DNA of 64,000 nucleotides from the NCBI GenBank assembly GCA_044346175.1, contig JBIIZQ010000008.1:12482-76481 (forward strand), written 5' to 3'. Below, in pieces: positions 27,208 to 36,284 of the stretch. This stretch comes from JBJTUH01 sp044346175 (GTDB taxonomy: Bacteria; Cyanobacteriota; Vampirovibrionia; Vampirovibrionales; JAJTHC01). The notes below the pieces were generated by a model, which ran no database searches, was not told where the DNA came from, and saw only the letters and a list, made by a program, of their open reading frames with translations. Numbering within the stretch: the stretch's first letter is position 1; the number at the start of each line of letters is the position of its first letter. The position numbers were made by a program, and so were the translations under genes.

Positions 27208-28139
27208 GAGGATGCCTTGTTGCCAATACGGTGAAAGACCCGAGACACGGCGAGGCACTGCCCCGTGTGGCGATGCAATGTAAACCGCACGGCGTTAATT
27301 TGGCTTGTGGTACTGTCTTCAGGAATACTCATTTTGGCACGTGTAAGCGTTCTGGCACGTTGAATGGAAGCCGCTACTGCCATCCCAATCACGGAAACCT
27401 CTGCCCCGTTAAACCCAGCATCGGTAATAAAGCCTGTATGACCATTTAAAATCTTTTCATCGGCCGTTTGCACATGGGTATGCGTACCTGCCATGGCGGA
27501 AAGCCCTAAGCCTGAGGCGTACCAACCCATTGCCATTTTTTCGGCGGTGGTTTCAGCGTGCATGTCTAGGAAAATGAGAGGGGTTTCAGCTTGTAGGATG
27601 GTGATAGCTTCATCCAATCTTTCCCAAGGGGAATCAAAATGCCCCATAAACACTTGCCCAAGGAGGTTGATAACCCCTATTTTTAAGGGGGTGCCATCAC
27701 GATGCAGCACGTCATATACTCGCCAACCCACACCTGTGGCTTCTTTACCGAAGTTGGCAGGACGCACCATGGCGGGCATGTCCGCCACGTGGTGTACACT
27801 GTCCTCACGGTCAAACGTATGGTTTCCTCCCGTAAACGCATGAATCCCTAGGGCTTGGAGTTCATCGTAATGCTTTTTACTTAACCCAAAGCCGTGCGTG
27901 GCATTTTCAACATTGGCAATAACGACATCGGCAGGGTTTTGCGGGTGAAGGTGCTTCATGTAATGTGCCACGGCTTGCCGTCCTGGTTGCCCTACAATAT
28001 CGCCAAAAAAAAGCAGGGTCACAATGTCTTCAGGTGGCACACCAAGAGGAGTGTCTGAAGCAGGGGAAGGCTGTACCGATAAACGCTGGGTTGCGAACGT
28101 GTCCAAAAAGGCATACGGCGGGGAAACATCATACGCCAT
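27204..28139 (-). CDS. ymdB: YmdB-like metallophosphoesterase (TIGR00282 family)
   Basis: 311 residues, somewhat longer than the usual 265 because of an N-terminal extension. The metal-binding motifs are clear: F-F-G-D-I-V-G-Q-P-G-R, N-V-E-N-A-T-H-G, G-G-N-H-T-F-D, D-M-H-A-E-T-T-A-E-K and G-T-H-T-H-V-Q-T. YmdB enzymes hydrolyse 2',3'- and 3',5'-cyclic nucleotides and influence biofilm versus motility programmes in Bacillus. The start overlaps the end of the histidine fusion gene by 11 bases, so it is probably the last gene of the valS-his-ymdB run. Confidence 0.9.
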   Translation of the reverse strand: MAYDVSPPYAFLDTFATQRLSVQPSPASDTPLGVPPEDIVTLLFFGDIVGQPGRQAVAHYMKHLHPQNPADVVIANVENATHGFGLSKKHYDELQALGIHAFTGGNHTFDREDSVHHVADMPAMVRPANFGKEATGVGWRVYDVLHRDGTPLKIGVINLLGQVFMGHFDSPWERLDEAITILQAETPLIFLDMHAETTAEKMAMGWYASGLGLSAMAGTHTHVQTADEKILNGHTGFITDAGFNGAEVSVIGMAVAASIQRARTLTRAKMSIPEDSTTSQINAVRFTLHRHTGQCLAVSRVFHRIGNKASS

Positions 28140-29442
28140 GGGGAGTAAGGTCCTTGTCCTTCAAAGCAGGCTGGATACGAGTTGCAGAGTCGGGTTTCAT
28201 ACGGCCAGCGAGTTCTGACTCCAACCGTTGCCATGAAATCCCCTGAGCGACCGCCGTGGTGGCCAAGAAAAACAACACATCGCCAAGCTCCCAAATCAGC
28301 TCTTCTTGCGTGGTGGCTTGGGTGGTTTCAAAGGCTTCTTCCATCAACTTCCGTTGTAGGAGTTTAGGCTGGTCAAACAATTTACGGGTGTACGACCCCT
28401 CAGGTGCATCGGTTAAACGAGCTTGCAACTTTTGGAAAAGATGCACCATTTGGAAGCGTCCCTCTAAATGGGAAAAGCACGTGGGGGTTTCTCGATGGCA
28501 TGCCATATCCTGCTGATGCACCTGAAACAGTAACGTGTCTCCGTCACAATCAACCCGCAATTGAGTAAGCGTTTGCGTATGCCCTGAAGTGGCACCTTTG
28601 ACCCAAAGATTTTTACGAGAACGACTGTAGTACGCACCCACGCCTTCTTTGAGGGCATGTCGTAAGGAGTCAGGCGAGCTAAAGGCAAGCATCAGAACTT
28701 CTCGGGTATTGCGGTCCTGTACAATGGTGGGGATGAGCTTATCAGGGTATTTGTCAAAAGCACAGGATTGTACCACCACTTCCACAGGGTCAAGAAGCCC
28801 CGTGTAGAGTGCCATACCCACCTGAACATCTACCCCTAAAAGACATGCGGCGATAGCATCCTCCGTGTTTTTGACACCACCTGCTACCGTAATAGGATGA
28901 GGGAGGGTTTCTTTTAAGTGCTTCACGGCATCAAGAGGTAAGCCCCCTAAACCGCCTTCATCCTCCACAAAGGTACACAGAAAACCACTACAGTAAGGTG
29001 CAAGGCGTTCAGCACGTGCATGGAGTGTTTCTCCTGTCCCTGATTGCCAGCCATGGTCTACGACTTCTCCTGACCGTAGATGGTCCAACGCCACAGAAAC
29101 ACGTGCCTTAGGTAACTGTGCCAAAAACTCAGGGGTGGCAGCCGTACCAATAATCAGCTGTTGCGCCCCAGCCTTCAGTAAGCGGGTGGCTCTTTCAACG
29201 TCACGAATCCCACCACCCACACGAATATCCGCAAGTTGACACAGCGACTCAATCAAGGCGAGATTATCCTTGCCTGTCTTCATGGCAGCATCAAGGTCAA
29301 TCACTGCCACTTCACCATAGCGTGCAAACTGCTTTACAAGGGTTATGGGGTCTTGCTCGGCGGTAAGCACATGGGTTTTACCTTGACGTAATTGGACTGC
29401 TTTGCCGTCCATCAGGTCGATACTACATACAATCCCCATCAT
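28129..29442 (-). CDS. hisA/hisIE: HisA-HisI-HisE trifunctional histidine biosynthesis fusion
   Basis: About 437 residues. Residues 1-240 are a HisA-type barrel (S-I-D-L-M-D-G-K-A-V with catalytic Asp, V-G-G-G-I-R, a second barrel acid in V-A-L-D-H). Residues about 245-345 are HisI (Q-D-R-N-T-R-E-V-L-M, S-R-S-R-K-N-L-W-V-K-G, D-C-D-G-D, C-H and C-F zinc ligands). The remainder is HisE (S-Y-T-R-K-L, K-L-M-E-E-A, E-L-G-D-V-L-F-F). HisE and HisI convert phosphoribosyl-ATP to ProFAR, and HisA isomerises it, so three successive steps lie in one chain. The ATG-ATG at 29442 has AAGGA 10 bases upstream. It starts 30 bases after valS. Confidence 0.93.
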   Translation of the reverse strand: MMGIVCSIDLMDGKAVQLRQGKTHVLTAEQDPITLVKQFARYGEVAVIDLDAAMKTGKDNLALIESLCQLADIRVGGGIRDVERATRLLKAGAQQLIIGTAATPEFLAQLPKARVSVALDHLRSGEVVDHGWQSGTGETLHARAERLAPYCSGFLCTFVEDEGGLGGLPLDAVKHLKETLPHPITVAGGVKNTEDAIAACLLGVDVQVGMALYTGLLDPVEVVVQSCAFDKYPDKLIPTIVQDRNTREVLMLAFSSPDSLRHALKEGVGAYYSRSRKNLWVKGATSGHTQTLTQLRVDCDGDTLLFQVHQQDMACHRETPTCFSHLEGRFQMVHLFQKLQARLTDAPEGSYTRKLFDQPKLLQRKLMEEAFETTQATTQEELIWELGDVLFFLATTAVAQGISWQRLESELAGRMKPDSATRIQPALKDKDLTPHGV

Positions 29443-29472
29443 GGTGGTGTGTTCCTTTATGCTGGACAACGA

Positions 29473-32322
29473 CTACTTTAAACAAGCACACTGTGCGGTA
29501 AGGCTATCGCATTGCTCTTGGAGTATTGCCAACTGACCTCGTTTTTCCTCAAGCACTTGTGGCGTGGCTTTGGCAAGGAAGCCCGTATTACTCAAGAGTT
29601 TTTCAAGCTGTTCTTTTTGAGTGGTAGCGGTCGCAAGCTTTTTCTCAAGGCGTTGTCGCTCGGCATCGGTATCAATAATCCCTGTCATGGGGATGTACAC
29701 TTGCAGATAGGCGCCAATGGTGTTCATGCCCGTGGCTTTGTCAGTAGGCTGATAGTTCTCAGTCACAAGGCACGTTACGCTCGAAAGCTTCACAAAGTGT
29801 TTGAAAAATGGCTCGCATTCCGTGAGCAACTTGGTAAGGAAAGCAGGTGCCTCGGGTGAAATGACAAGCGTTACGGCGGTTTCAGTGGCATGAGGGACTT
29901 GGTAACTTTGGCGAATGTTGCGGATACCCCGTACGCACTCGAACATCAAAGGAAGCAACGCCTCCAAAGATTCTTGAGACCAAACGGGTTGACTTTGAGG
30001 GTAAAATGCCAAGGAAACACTCGGTACCTTCATACGGAAAGCTTCGGGTAACTGGTGCCATAAAAACTCACTTAAATGAGGCATTAAAGGATGGATTAAA
30101 CGTAAGGAACCCTCAAGCACCGTAAGGAGTACCCGACGAGACTGCTGAGCTGCCTCGGGAGATTGTCCCTTGAGTAACCACTTCAAAGCCTCCACATACC
30201 AATCGCACACGTCATTCCATAAGAAACTTTCAAGCACTTGAGCGACTTCTGCAAAGTGCCACGTTGCCAAAAGCTTATTGGCTTGTGCTACCGTGCTTTC
30301 ATACCGTGAGAGTATCCATTGGTCAATCGGGTGGAAGGTGTCAAGGGGTTCTGTAGGTGCCACAGGACGTAAGCCTTCAAGCATCTCATCAGGGCAATTC
30401 ATCCGTGTAAAGCGGGTTAAATTGACCAGCTTATTCACAAAGAAACGCCCTTGCTCTAGTTTGTCCTTATTGAGTTTAATGTCTTGCCCACCGTAAGTGA
30501 CCATGCTCAGTAAACCAAAACGGAAACCGTCACACCCAAGGGTGTCAATGGTTTCAACAGGGTCAACCGTGTTACCCTTGGACTTACTCATTTTTTGTCC
30601 TTTTTCGTCTCGAATCAGTCCATGAATATAGACCGTTTCAAAGGGTGTTTTTGCATCGGTGAGACCCATCGACATCATGACCATGCGGGCAACCCAAAAG
30701 AAAATGATGTCAAACCCTGTGACTAAGTTCGTGGTAGGGTAAAACTGTGCCAAGTCCTTGGTACTTTGCGGGGTTGGCGCATCCCAGCCCCAACCAAAGG
30801 TGGCAAAAGGCCACAAGCCAGAGGAAAACCAAGTATCCAATACATCAGGGTCAGGTGTCCAATCAGAGGTAGGCTCGGGGGCTGTTTCGCCCACGTAAAC
30901 CTCTCCAGTGGTGTGATGATGCCAAGCAGGGACGGCGTGTCCCCACCATAACTGGCGTGAAATACACCAATCTTGAATGTTGGTCATCCAGCGTAAATAT
31001 TCTTTGCTCCAACGCTCAGGTACAAAGGTTAAAGCCCCTTCTTCGTAGTAGCTTAAGGCTTTATCGGCAAGAGGTTTGGTTCGTACAAACCATTGCTTTG
31101 AAAGGAGAGGCTCTACCACTTCACCCGTTCTTTGTGAACGACCCACACGGTGGGCGTGTTCTTTTTTAGCTTTCAAGTACCCTTGGGTTTCCAAAGCGGC
31201 TTCGGTTTGCCGACGTGCTTCCCAACGGTCAAGCCCGTGGTAGGCTTCAGGGATACCTTCAAGCGGTAACAACTCGGCTTTGTCGTTGAAAATGCGTAAA
31301 GGCGTGAGTCCGTGACGTTCGCCTACTTCAAAGTCGTTGAGGTCATGGGCTGGGGTGATTTTTAAAGCCCCTGTGCCAAAGTCTTTTTCAACATAGGTAT
31401 CGCCAATCACAGGAATCGTACGTCCCGTTAAAGGCAAACGGACATGCTTACCGATAAACTTGGCATAGCGTTCATCTTCAGGATGCACCGCCACCGCCAC
31501 ATCACCATAAAGGGTTTCGGGACGTGTGGTTGCCACAATAATGGCTTCTTGAGAGGGGATACTGCCTTCTTGCACAAGAGGGTATGCAATATGCCATAAG
31601 TAGCCTTGTTCATCGGCATATTCGGTTTCAATGTCGGAGATGGCCGACTGGGAAGCAGGGTCCCAGTTGACAATCTTCTCACCACGGTAAATGAGTCCTT
31701 GCTCGTATAAGCGGATAAACGCCTTACGTACCGCTTGTTGAAGTTCAGGCTGTAGCGTGAAGCGCGTCCGTGTCCAATCGACGGAAACGCCTAGACGTTT
31801 CAGCTGCCCTAAAATATCCCCTTGTCGTGCATGCACCCAATCCCACACAAGCTTTAAGAAGGTTTCTCGACCTAACGCATAACGTGTGGTTTGAGCGGGA
31901 TACCCCTCAATAAGTCCTTCCCGTAAACGACGCTCTACAATACTCTGTGTGGCAATCCCCGCATGGTCGGTACCTGGAAGCCATACCGTAGGCACCCCTA
32001 ACATACGGTGGTAGCGTGTCATCACGTCCTGAATGGTATTATCAAGGGCGTGTCCCATGTGTAGGGTTCCCGTCACATTGGGGGGGGGAATCACCATAGA
32101 GAACGCCTCGGGGAGTGGCTCCCCTGTGGGGCGTTGCGTAGGACGATGCGGCAACTCGGCTTGATAGGCTGTTTGTACTTCTGGCGTAAAAAGATGATGT
32201 TGCTCCCACCACGCATAAATCTGGCTTACGGCGGTTTCATCAAACACATCTTGCCAACAGGGTGCTGAGATAGATTCAGGAATTTCAGAAAGGGGAGTCA
32301 CTGAGAAAGACATAGCACCCAT
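29473..32322 (-). CDS. valS: Valine--tRNA ligase
   Basis: 949 residues, normal for bacterial ValRS. It has the class I signatures P-P-P-N-V-T-G-T-L-H-M-G-H (HIGH) and K-M-S-K-S-K-G-N. The editing domain, the W-C-I-S-R-Q-L-W-W-G-H segment and the C-terminal coiled-coil arm with repeated Leu and Gln are also present. The enzyme charges tRNA-Val and removes mischarged Thr. Nine consecutive C residues on the coding strand (window 32080-32088) encode the P-P-P of the first motif. It is the first gene of a run that continues with the histidine fusion and ymdB. Confidence 0.97.
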   Translation of the reverse strand: MGAMSFSVTPLSEIPESISAPCWQDVFDETAVSQIYAWWEQHHLFTPEVQTAYQAELPHRPTQRPTGEPLPEAFSMVIPPPNVTGTLHMGHALDNTIQDVMTRYHRMLGVPTVWLPGTDHAGIATQSIVERRLREGLIEGYPAQTTRYALGRETFLKLVWDWVHARQGDILGQLKRLGVSVDWTRTRFTLQPELQQAVRKAFIRLYEQGLIYRGEKIVNWDPASQSAISDIETEYADEQGYLWHIAYPLVQEGSIPSQEAIIVATTRPETLYGDVAVAVHPEDERYAKFIGKHVRLPLTGRTIPVIGDTYVEKDFGTGALKITPAHDLNDFEVGERHGLTPLRIFNDKAELLPLEGIPEAYHGLDRWEARRQTEAALETQGYLKAKKEHAHRVGRSQRTGEVVEPLLSKQWFVRTKPLADKALSYYEEGALTFVPERWSKEYLRWMTNIQDWCISRQLWWGHAVPAWHHHTTGEVYVGETAPEPTSDWTPDPDVLDTWFSSGLWPFATFGWGWDAPTPQSTKDLAQFYPTTNLVTGFDIIFFWVARMVMMSMGLTDAKTPFETVYIHGLIRDEKGQKMSKSKGNTVDPVETIDTLGCDGFRFGLLSMVTYGGQDIKLNKDKLEQGRFFVNKLVNLTRFTRMNCPDEMLEGLRPVAPTEPLDTFHPIDQWILSRYESTVAQANKLLATWHFAEVAQVLESFLWNDVCDWYVEALKWLLKGQSPEAAQQSRRVLLTVLEGSLRLIHPLMPHLSEFLWHQLPEAFRMKVPSVSLAFYPQSQPVWSQESLEALLPLMFECVRGIRNIRQSYQVPHATETAVTLVISPEAPAFLTKLLTECEPFFKHFVKLSSVTCLVTENYQPTDKATGMNTIGAYLQVYIPMTGIIDTDAERQRLEKKLATATTQKEQLEKLLSNTGFLAKATPQVLEEKRGQLAILQEQCDSLTAQCACLK

Positions 32323-32447
32323 GGGAAGCGTAACCTCTTGTTAGAAAAAACGTGACACAATAAGTCAAACAACGGTGGCGTTGACCCTAAACCCATAACC
32401 CTTACACGCAAGCATGAAAGCTTCGGTAAGACGTATGCGACGATGCC

Positions 32448-33806
32448 CTAACGACAGTCTATCGTTTCAGAACGTTCAGGACCAATACTTACCAGAACAA
32501 TGGGGGTTTTAAGGAGCGTTTGTAAACGTTCAATGTAGCGTTGAGCCTCAATAGGCAAGGCTTCGATGGTGGTTTCTTTTCCTGTAATGGGGGTTTGCCA
32601 ACCCGCCATGGTTTCATACACAGGCTTTAAACGTGCGAGCTGTTTTAAAGAGCTAGGAAAATGATGGAAGCGTTCCCCTGTTTCAATATCTTCATAGGCT
32701 ACGGCAATATGCAGGGTTTTAATACCCGTTAACACATCAAGTTTGGTGAGACACACACCCGTTAAGCCATTGACCTGTACGCTAAAGCGTCCCATCACGG
32801 CATCAAACCATCCGCAACGACGTTGGCGCCCAGTGGTGGTTCCAAATTCATGCCCTACACTGACCATGTGTTGTCCATCCGCATCAAACAGTTCTGTGGG
32901 GAAGGGACCTTCTCCTACTCGGGTGGTGTAGGCTTTCATGACCCCGTAGACGTGTTGAATTTTACTTGGTCCAATGCCTGAGCCTGTACACAGTCCACCT
33001 GAGGTGGCGTTTGAACTTGTGACAAAGGGATAAGTGCCATAGTCAATATCTAACAGTGTGCCTTGGGCTCCTTCAAAGACGACATGTTTCCCTGCGTCCA
33101 CGGCTTCATTAAGTAAACTCACGGTTTCGCACACATAAGGTGCAAACCAGTCACGCCATGTTTGACACTGTGCAAACAAACTTTCAACGGTGTAGGTTAC
33201 GCCTTGGGTCGCTTCTAAATGGGCTAAGAGGGTTTGTTTAGAGGCTAAAATATCCGCTAGACGCTCTTTGAGGTCTTCATCCTGTTCAAATAAATCTACC
33301 ATCCGCAAGCCATAACGTCCGACCTTATCCATGTAGGTAGGACCAATCCCACGCCCTGTGGTGCCGATTTTCTTTTCACCACTGGCGGCTTCTGCTTGGT
33401 GGTCAGCCGCTACGTGGAAGGGCAAGGTCAAGTGCGCTCGGTCGCTGATGCGTAAGTTATCCAAACGAATGTTTTGTTGCGTTAGGTTGTCAAGTTCTTT
33501 TTTAAGCATCTCAGGATGAATTACAACCCCTGAGCCTATCACACAGAGTGTTTCAGGGTATAAAATCCCTGAGGGTACCAAATGAAACTTATACACCACG
33601 CCATGATGTTTCACGGTGTGTCCAGCGTTACACCCACCTTGGCAACGTACGACGACTTCTGCCGTTTCGGCGAACATGTCTGTCACTTTTGCCTTGCCCT
33701 CATCACCCCACTGGGCACCGACCACCATAGTGGTATGATACGGATGCACAGAAGGCGCCATCATGTGGGGTAAAGCAACAGGAGAGGAGGCTATACTGGA
33801 AGTCAT
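32448..33806 (-). CDS. purA: Adenylosuccinate synthetase
   Basis: 452 residues; starting at the tandem ATG at 33764 gives 438, close to the usual 430. It joins IMP and aspartate with GTP on the path to AMP. Visible are G-A-Q-W-G-D-E-G-K-A-K, Q-G-G-C-N-A-G-H-T, T-T-G-R-G-I-G-P-T-Y and S-N-A-T-S-G-G-L. The P-loop usually reads G-D-E-G-K-G-K; here the second Gly is Ala. The catalytic Asp and His remain. No clear ribosome site separates the two possible starts. apt, the purine salvage gene, lies 1.5 kb away on the other strand. Confidence 0.96.
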   Translation of the reverse strand: MTSSIASSPVALPHMMAPSVHPYHTTMVVGAQWGDEGKAKVTDMFAETAEVVVRCQGGCNAGHTVKHHGVVYKFHLVPSGILYPETLCVIGSGVVIHPEMLKKELDNLTQQNIRLDNLRISDRAHLTLPFHVAADHQAEAASGEKKIGTTGRGIGPTYMDKVGRYGLRMVDLFEQDEDLKERLADILASKQTLLAHLEATQGVTYTVESLFAQCQTWRDWFAPYVCETVSLLNEAVDAGKHVVFEGAQGTLLDIDYGTYPFVTSSNATSGGLCTGSGIGPSKIQHVYGVMKAYTTRVGEGPFPTELFDADGQHMVSVGHEFGTTTGRQRRCGWFDAVMGRFSVQVNGLTGVCLTKLDVLTGIKTLHIAVAYEDIETGERFHHFPSSLKQLARLKPVYETMAGWQTPITGKETTIEALPIEAQRYIERLQTLLKTPIVLVSIGPERSETIDCR

Positions 33807-34055
33807 AACAGAGCGGGTTCACTTTATAGTTTAGGCAAGGTGAGAGAACAACGGACGTATTTAAAAAACAAGGGTATTGATGCACCTACTGGCATAGGCA
33901 TGAAAGCCCAGACACAAGTATAAGCCATCTAAAAGGCTTTATAGAACGATGCCTTGTTGGAGGTTTGTACAAAACAACCTCAAACCTTACAAGTATACCA
34001 CCAACACAAAATAGCATCACATCTCATCTTGAAAAAGAGGGGGTTTTCTCATGGT

Positions 34056-35036
34056 TTAATGTGGCTTAGTACTGTTTTTTGGGAAGGGTGCAAACAAAGA
34101 AAACTCATAACAGAGAGGGTCTTCAGGACACCCTAGACGGAGGGTTTGTGTGAGTTCACATACACTTTGCCAGTCGTTACTTTTTCTTGAAAGTAGCCCA
34201 TGAAAGCGTGCTTGTTTGGCGACGTGGGTATCGAGCGGCATGCGGAGGTGCTTGGCTTCCAAGCCAGTATGCTCAGGAAGCCAGAGTCCTAAATCAACGA
34301 CCCCTGTGCGTACCATCCAGCGTAAAAATAAGCAAAGCCGTTTTCGGGTACTGTGTGCTGATGGTGGATGGAGTAAATAGCGTTGTCCGTAAGTGCTTGG
34401 GGGATGATGTGCCACAATCAAGCGTACCCAAGTGTCGAGTATTTGCGTGAAAAAAGCGTCTTCCTCAAAAGCCGTGGAAGCTTCCGTAAGTGTTATACCA
34501 TGCTCAATCATAGCCTTTTGCCATAGCGCCACGAGTGTACTGGTTTTTTGGGAGGGGTGTGGGTCGGGTAACTTTGCCATGAGTTCAAGCCACCAGAGGG
34601 TGTCTTCCGTGGTTTGAAATCGGTAGCCAAGACCTGAGGTATGATGTTGATGGTGGGTGATGAGCCTGCTAAAAAAGGTTTGGGGAGACGCTTGTAAATA
34701 GGGGTGTGGGCTATGCTGTGACGGCTTTTCCAGATAAAGCTTGTCAGGAAAAAGCACATGCCATAGGTGCTTAATCAATAATTGACGGTTTCCATACGCC
34801 ATCATGGCAGCACTTAGGGCGACTCTTTCCGTCAGGCATTGACTATGCCGATGCGTAGGGTGTTGACTTACAGGCACTTGATGATAAATGGCGTAGGGGA
34901 GTGCAATGGGGTCGGAGGGGATAAACGCTGGCACTTCATAGGTTTGTGCTTGAACTCGAAGGGCTTCAAGGACGTGTTGTAACGACCTGAGGCTTGTATC
35001 TGTTGGCTGAGAAAGAGAGGAAAGAGAGGTAGACAT
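34056..35036 (-). CDS. TIGR02757 family protein (DUF2400, glycosylase-like helical protein)
   Basis: About 326 residues from the ATG at 35036; the longer frame from 35105 starts with an unlikely hydrophobic leader. The C-terminal part has the family pattern: R-K-R-L-C-L-F-L-R-W-M-V-R, V-D-L-G-L-W, L-R-M-P-L-D-T-H-V-A-K-Q-A, R-L-G-C-P-E-D-P and C-Y-E-F-S-L-F. These proteins resemble the HhH-GPD DNA glycosylase fold (residues such as L-D-T-H-V correspond to the helix-hairpin region), but their function is not known. It stands alone, divergent from apt. Confidence 0.8.
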   Translation of the reverse strand: MSTSLSSLSQPTDTSLRSLQHVLEALRVQAQTYEVPAFIPSDPIALPYAIYHQVPVSQHPTHRHSQCLTERVALSAAMMAYGNRQLLIKHLWHVLFPDKLYLEKPSQHSPHPYLQASPQTFFSRLITHHQHHTSGLGYRFQTTEDTLWWLELMAKLPDPHPSQKTSTLVALWQKAMIEHGITLTEASTAFEEDAFFTQILDTWVRLIVAHHPPSTYGQRYLLHPPSAHSTRKRLCLFLRWMVRTGVVDLGLWLPEHTGLEAKHLRMPLDTHVAKQARFHGLLSRKSNDWQSVCELTQTLRLGCPEDPLCYEFSLFAPFPKNSTKPH

Positions 35037-35250
35037 CTTGGGTGCTGTATGAATGATTGATATAAAAATCGAAAAAATAGCCTTTTTTAAAAGAACCTCA
35101 CACATCGCTTATCGATGATTTACAAATCATACCTGAGACATGAACCCAAGGGGTTGTTTCTATGCCGTTGCGTCCTGATGTTTTAACAACCCACTTGAAG
35201 AATTCTCATGCAACAAAATAAGATGTGAGGAAGCATGCTTATGTTCCAGT

Positions 35251-35256
35251 TATAAT
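35251..35256 (+). promoter_or_regulatory. Candidate -10 element of apt
   Basis: A consensus TATAAT lies 63 bases before the apt ATG. No good -35 is present at 16-18 bases, so the call is modest. Confidence 0.45.
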
Positions 35257-35313
35257 AAAAGTTAGGATTCCTTATGCTTTTTAGTGTTCCCCTTTTATCT
35301 GGAATAGCACGCC

Positions 35314-35931
35314 ATGAATACCTTCACCCCCGACCTTTCCACTCTCTACACGCAAGTACCCCCCCAAGTATCTCCCTATGTAGCGTTACCCCTCCGTGAG
35401 CGTGAGGCGTTGGCCGCTACCCTACGTGCTTGTATTCTTGACGTGCCAGACTTCCCTAAAGAAGGCATTATCTTTAAAGACCTCATGCCTTTGCTTGCCA
35501 ATGTTGAGGTGTTTGCGAGTATCATTGCAACATGGCGAGAGGCTTTACAACCTTTAGGCGTGACCCATATTGTAGGGATGGAGTCGAGAGGGTTTTTATT
35601 TGGTGTACCCCTTGCCCATGCCCTCGGAGTAGGCTTTGTACCCGTGCGTAAGCCTGGTAAACTCCCTCGTGCCACCTATCAGCACGCCTATGATTTAGAG
35701 TACGGACAAGACACCCTTGAAATCCAACAAGATGCCCTCAACGCACAAAGTCGTGTGGTGGTGGTGGATGATTTACTTGCCACAGGCGGCACGGCGGGTG
35801 CAACCCATGCCTTAATTCAACGTACAGGGGCTACCTCTTTGGGGTCGTTGTTTGTGGTGGCATTGTCCTTTTTAGAGGGTGAAGCCAAACTCAAGCACAC
35901 GGGTTTTGTGGATGCCCTTGTGGTGTACTAG
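35314..35931 (+). CDS. apt: Adenine phosphoribosyltransferase
   Basis: 205 residues; the core of about 170 matches Apt and is preceded by an extra 30 residues. The PRPP-binding motif V-V-V-V-D-D-L-L-A-T-G-G-T is complete, and so are P-D-F-P-K-E-G-I-I-F-K-D, G-M-E-S-R-G-F-L-F-G and the R-K-P-G-K-L-P flexible loop. It salvages adenine to AMP in the cytoplasm. Single-gene unit with a TATAAT upstream and a terminator 20 bases after the stop. Confidence 0.95.
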   Translation: MNTFTPDLSTLYTQVPPQVSPYVALPLREREALAATLRACILDVPDFPKEGIIFKDLMPLLANVEVFASIIATWREALQPLGVTHIVGMESRGFLFGVPLAHALGVGFVPVRKPGKLPRATYQHAYDLEYGQDTLEIQQDALNAQSRVVVVDDLLATGGTAGATHALIQRTGATSLGSLFVVALSFLEGEAKLKHTGFVDALVVY

Positions 35932-35953
35932 GGGCTGTTTGCAAAAAGTAGAG

Positions 35954-35982
35954 ACCTCCCTGTTGTTGGAGGTGTTGTTTTT
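35954..35982 (+). terminator. Intrinsic terminator of apt
   Basis: ACCTCC (35954-35959) pairs with GGAGGT (35968-35973) over an 8-base loop, followed by GTTGTTTTT. It lies 22 bases after the apt stop. Confidence 0.7.
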
Positions 35983-35983
35983 C

Positions 35984-36004
35984 GGGAGGGTTTGTAACCC
36001 TCCC
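35984..36004. repeat. Dispersed palindrome, copy 1
   Basis: GGGAGGGTT and AACCCTCCC are separated by TGT. The same palindrome with TAT-type centre occurs twice more, in inverted orientation, at 54205-54304. It follows directly after the apt terminator. Confidence 0.75.
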
Positions 36005-36040
36005 CTGTATTACGTTTCGGGATGAGGTGTGTGGGTGAAC

Positions 36041-36268
36041 CTATCGTTTACTTCTTTGGTAAGCCCCTTCAATGAGCCAAGTCGTGGTGGTGGGGGCTGT
36101 GGCTTCAGGGGTGGTCTCGATAGCCACAATGGCATACCGTATGAGCTTTTCTGCTTGAAGTACGTTCATTAAGTGTGCTTCAAGGGCATCGCTGAACCCT
36201 TTTTCTCCGAGCGGATAAGGGAGGGTTTCAGGTGACAAACGATGTTGGAAAGTGATAATCTGCATCAT
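36041..36268 (-). CDS. Small hypothetical protein after trpC
   Basis: 75 residues beginning M-M-Q-I-I-T-F. The start at 36268 has AAAGG about 5 bases upstream and lies 16 bases after the trpC stop; a longer frame from 36457 is rejected because it lies inside trpC. The protein looks like a small alpha/beta domain: a first strand, a helix rich in Leu and Ala, then a strand with I-V-A-I-E-T and a Thr-rich turn. No family recognised. Operon position suggests expression with trpD and trpC. Confidence 0.6.
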   Translation of the reverse strand: MMQIITFQHRLSPETLPYPLGEKGFSDALEAHLMNVLQAEKLIRYAIVAIETTPEATAPTTTTWLIEGAYQRSKR

Positions 36269-36284
36269 TATACCTTTGAAATCC

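Noticed and set aside
32323..32447. T-box or other leader RNA before valS
   Set aside because: The 125-base gap lacks T-box motifs and a terminator/antiterminator pair.
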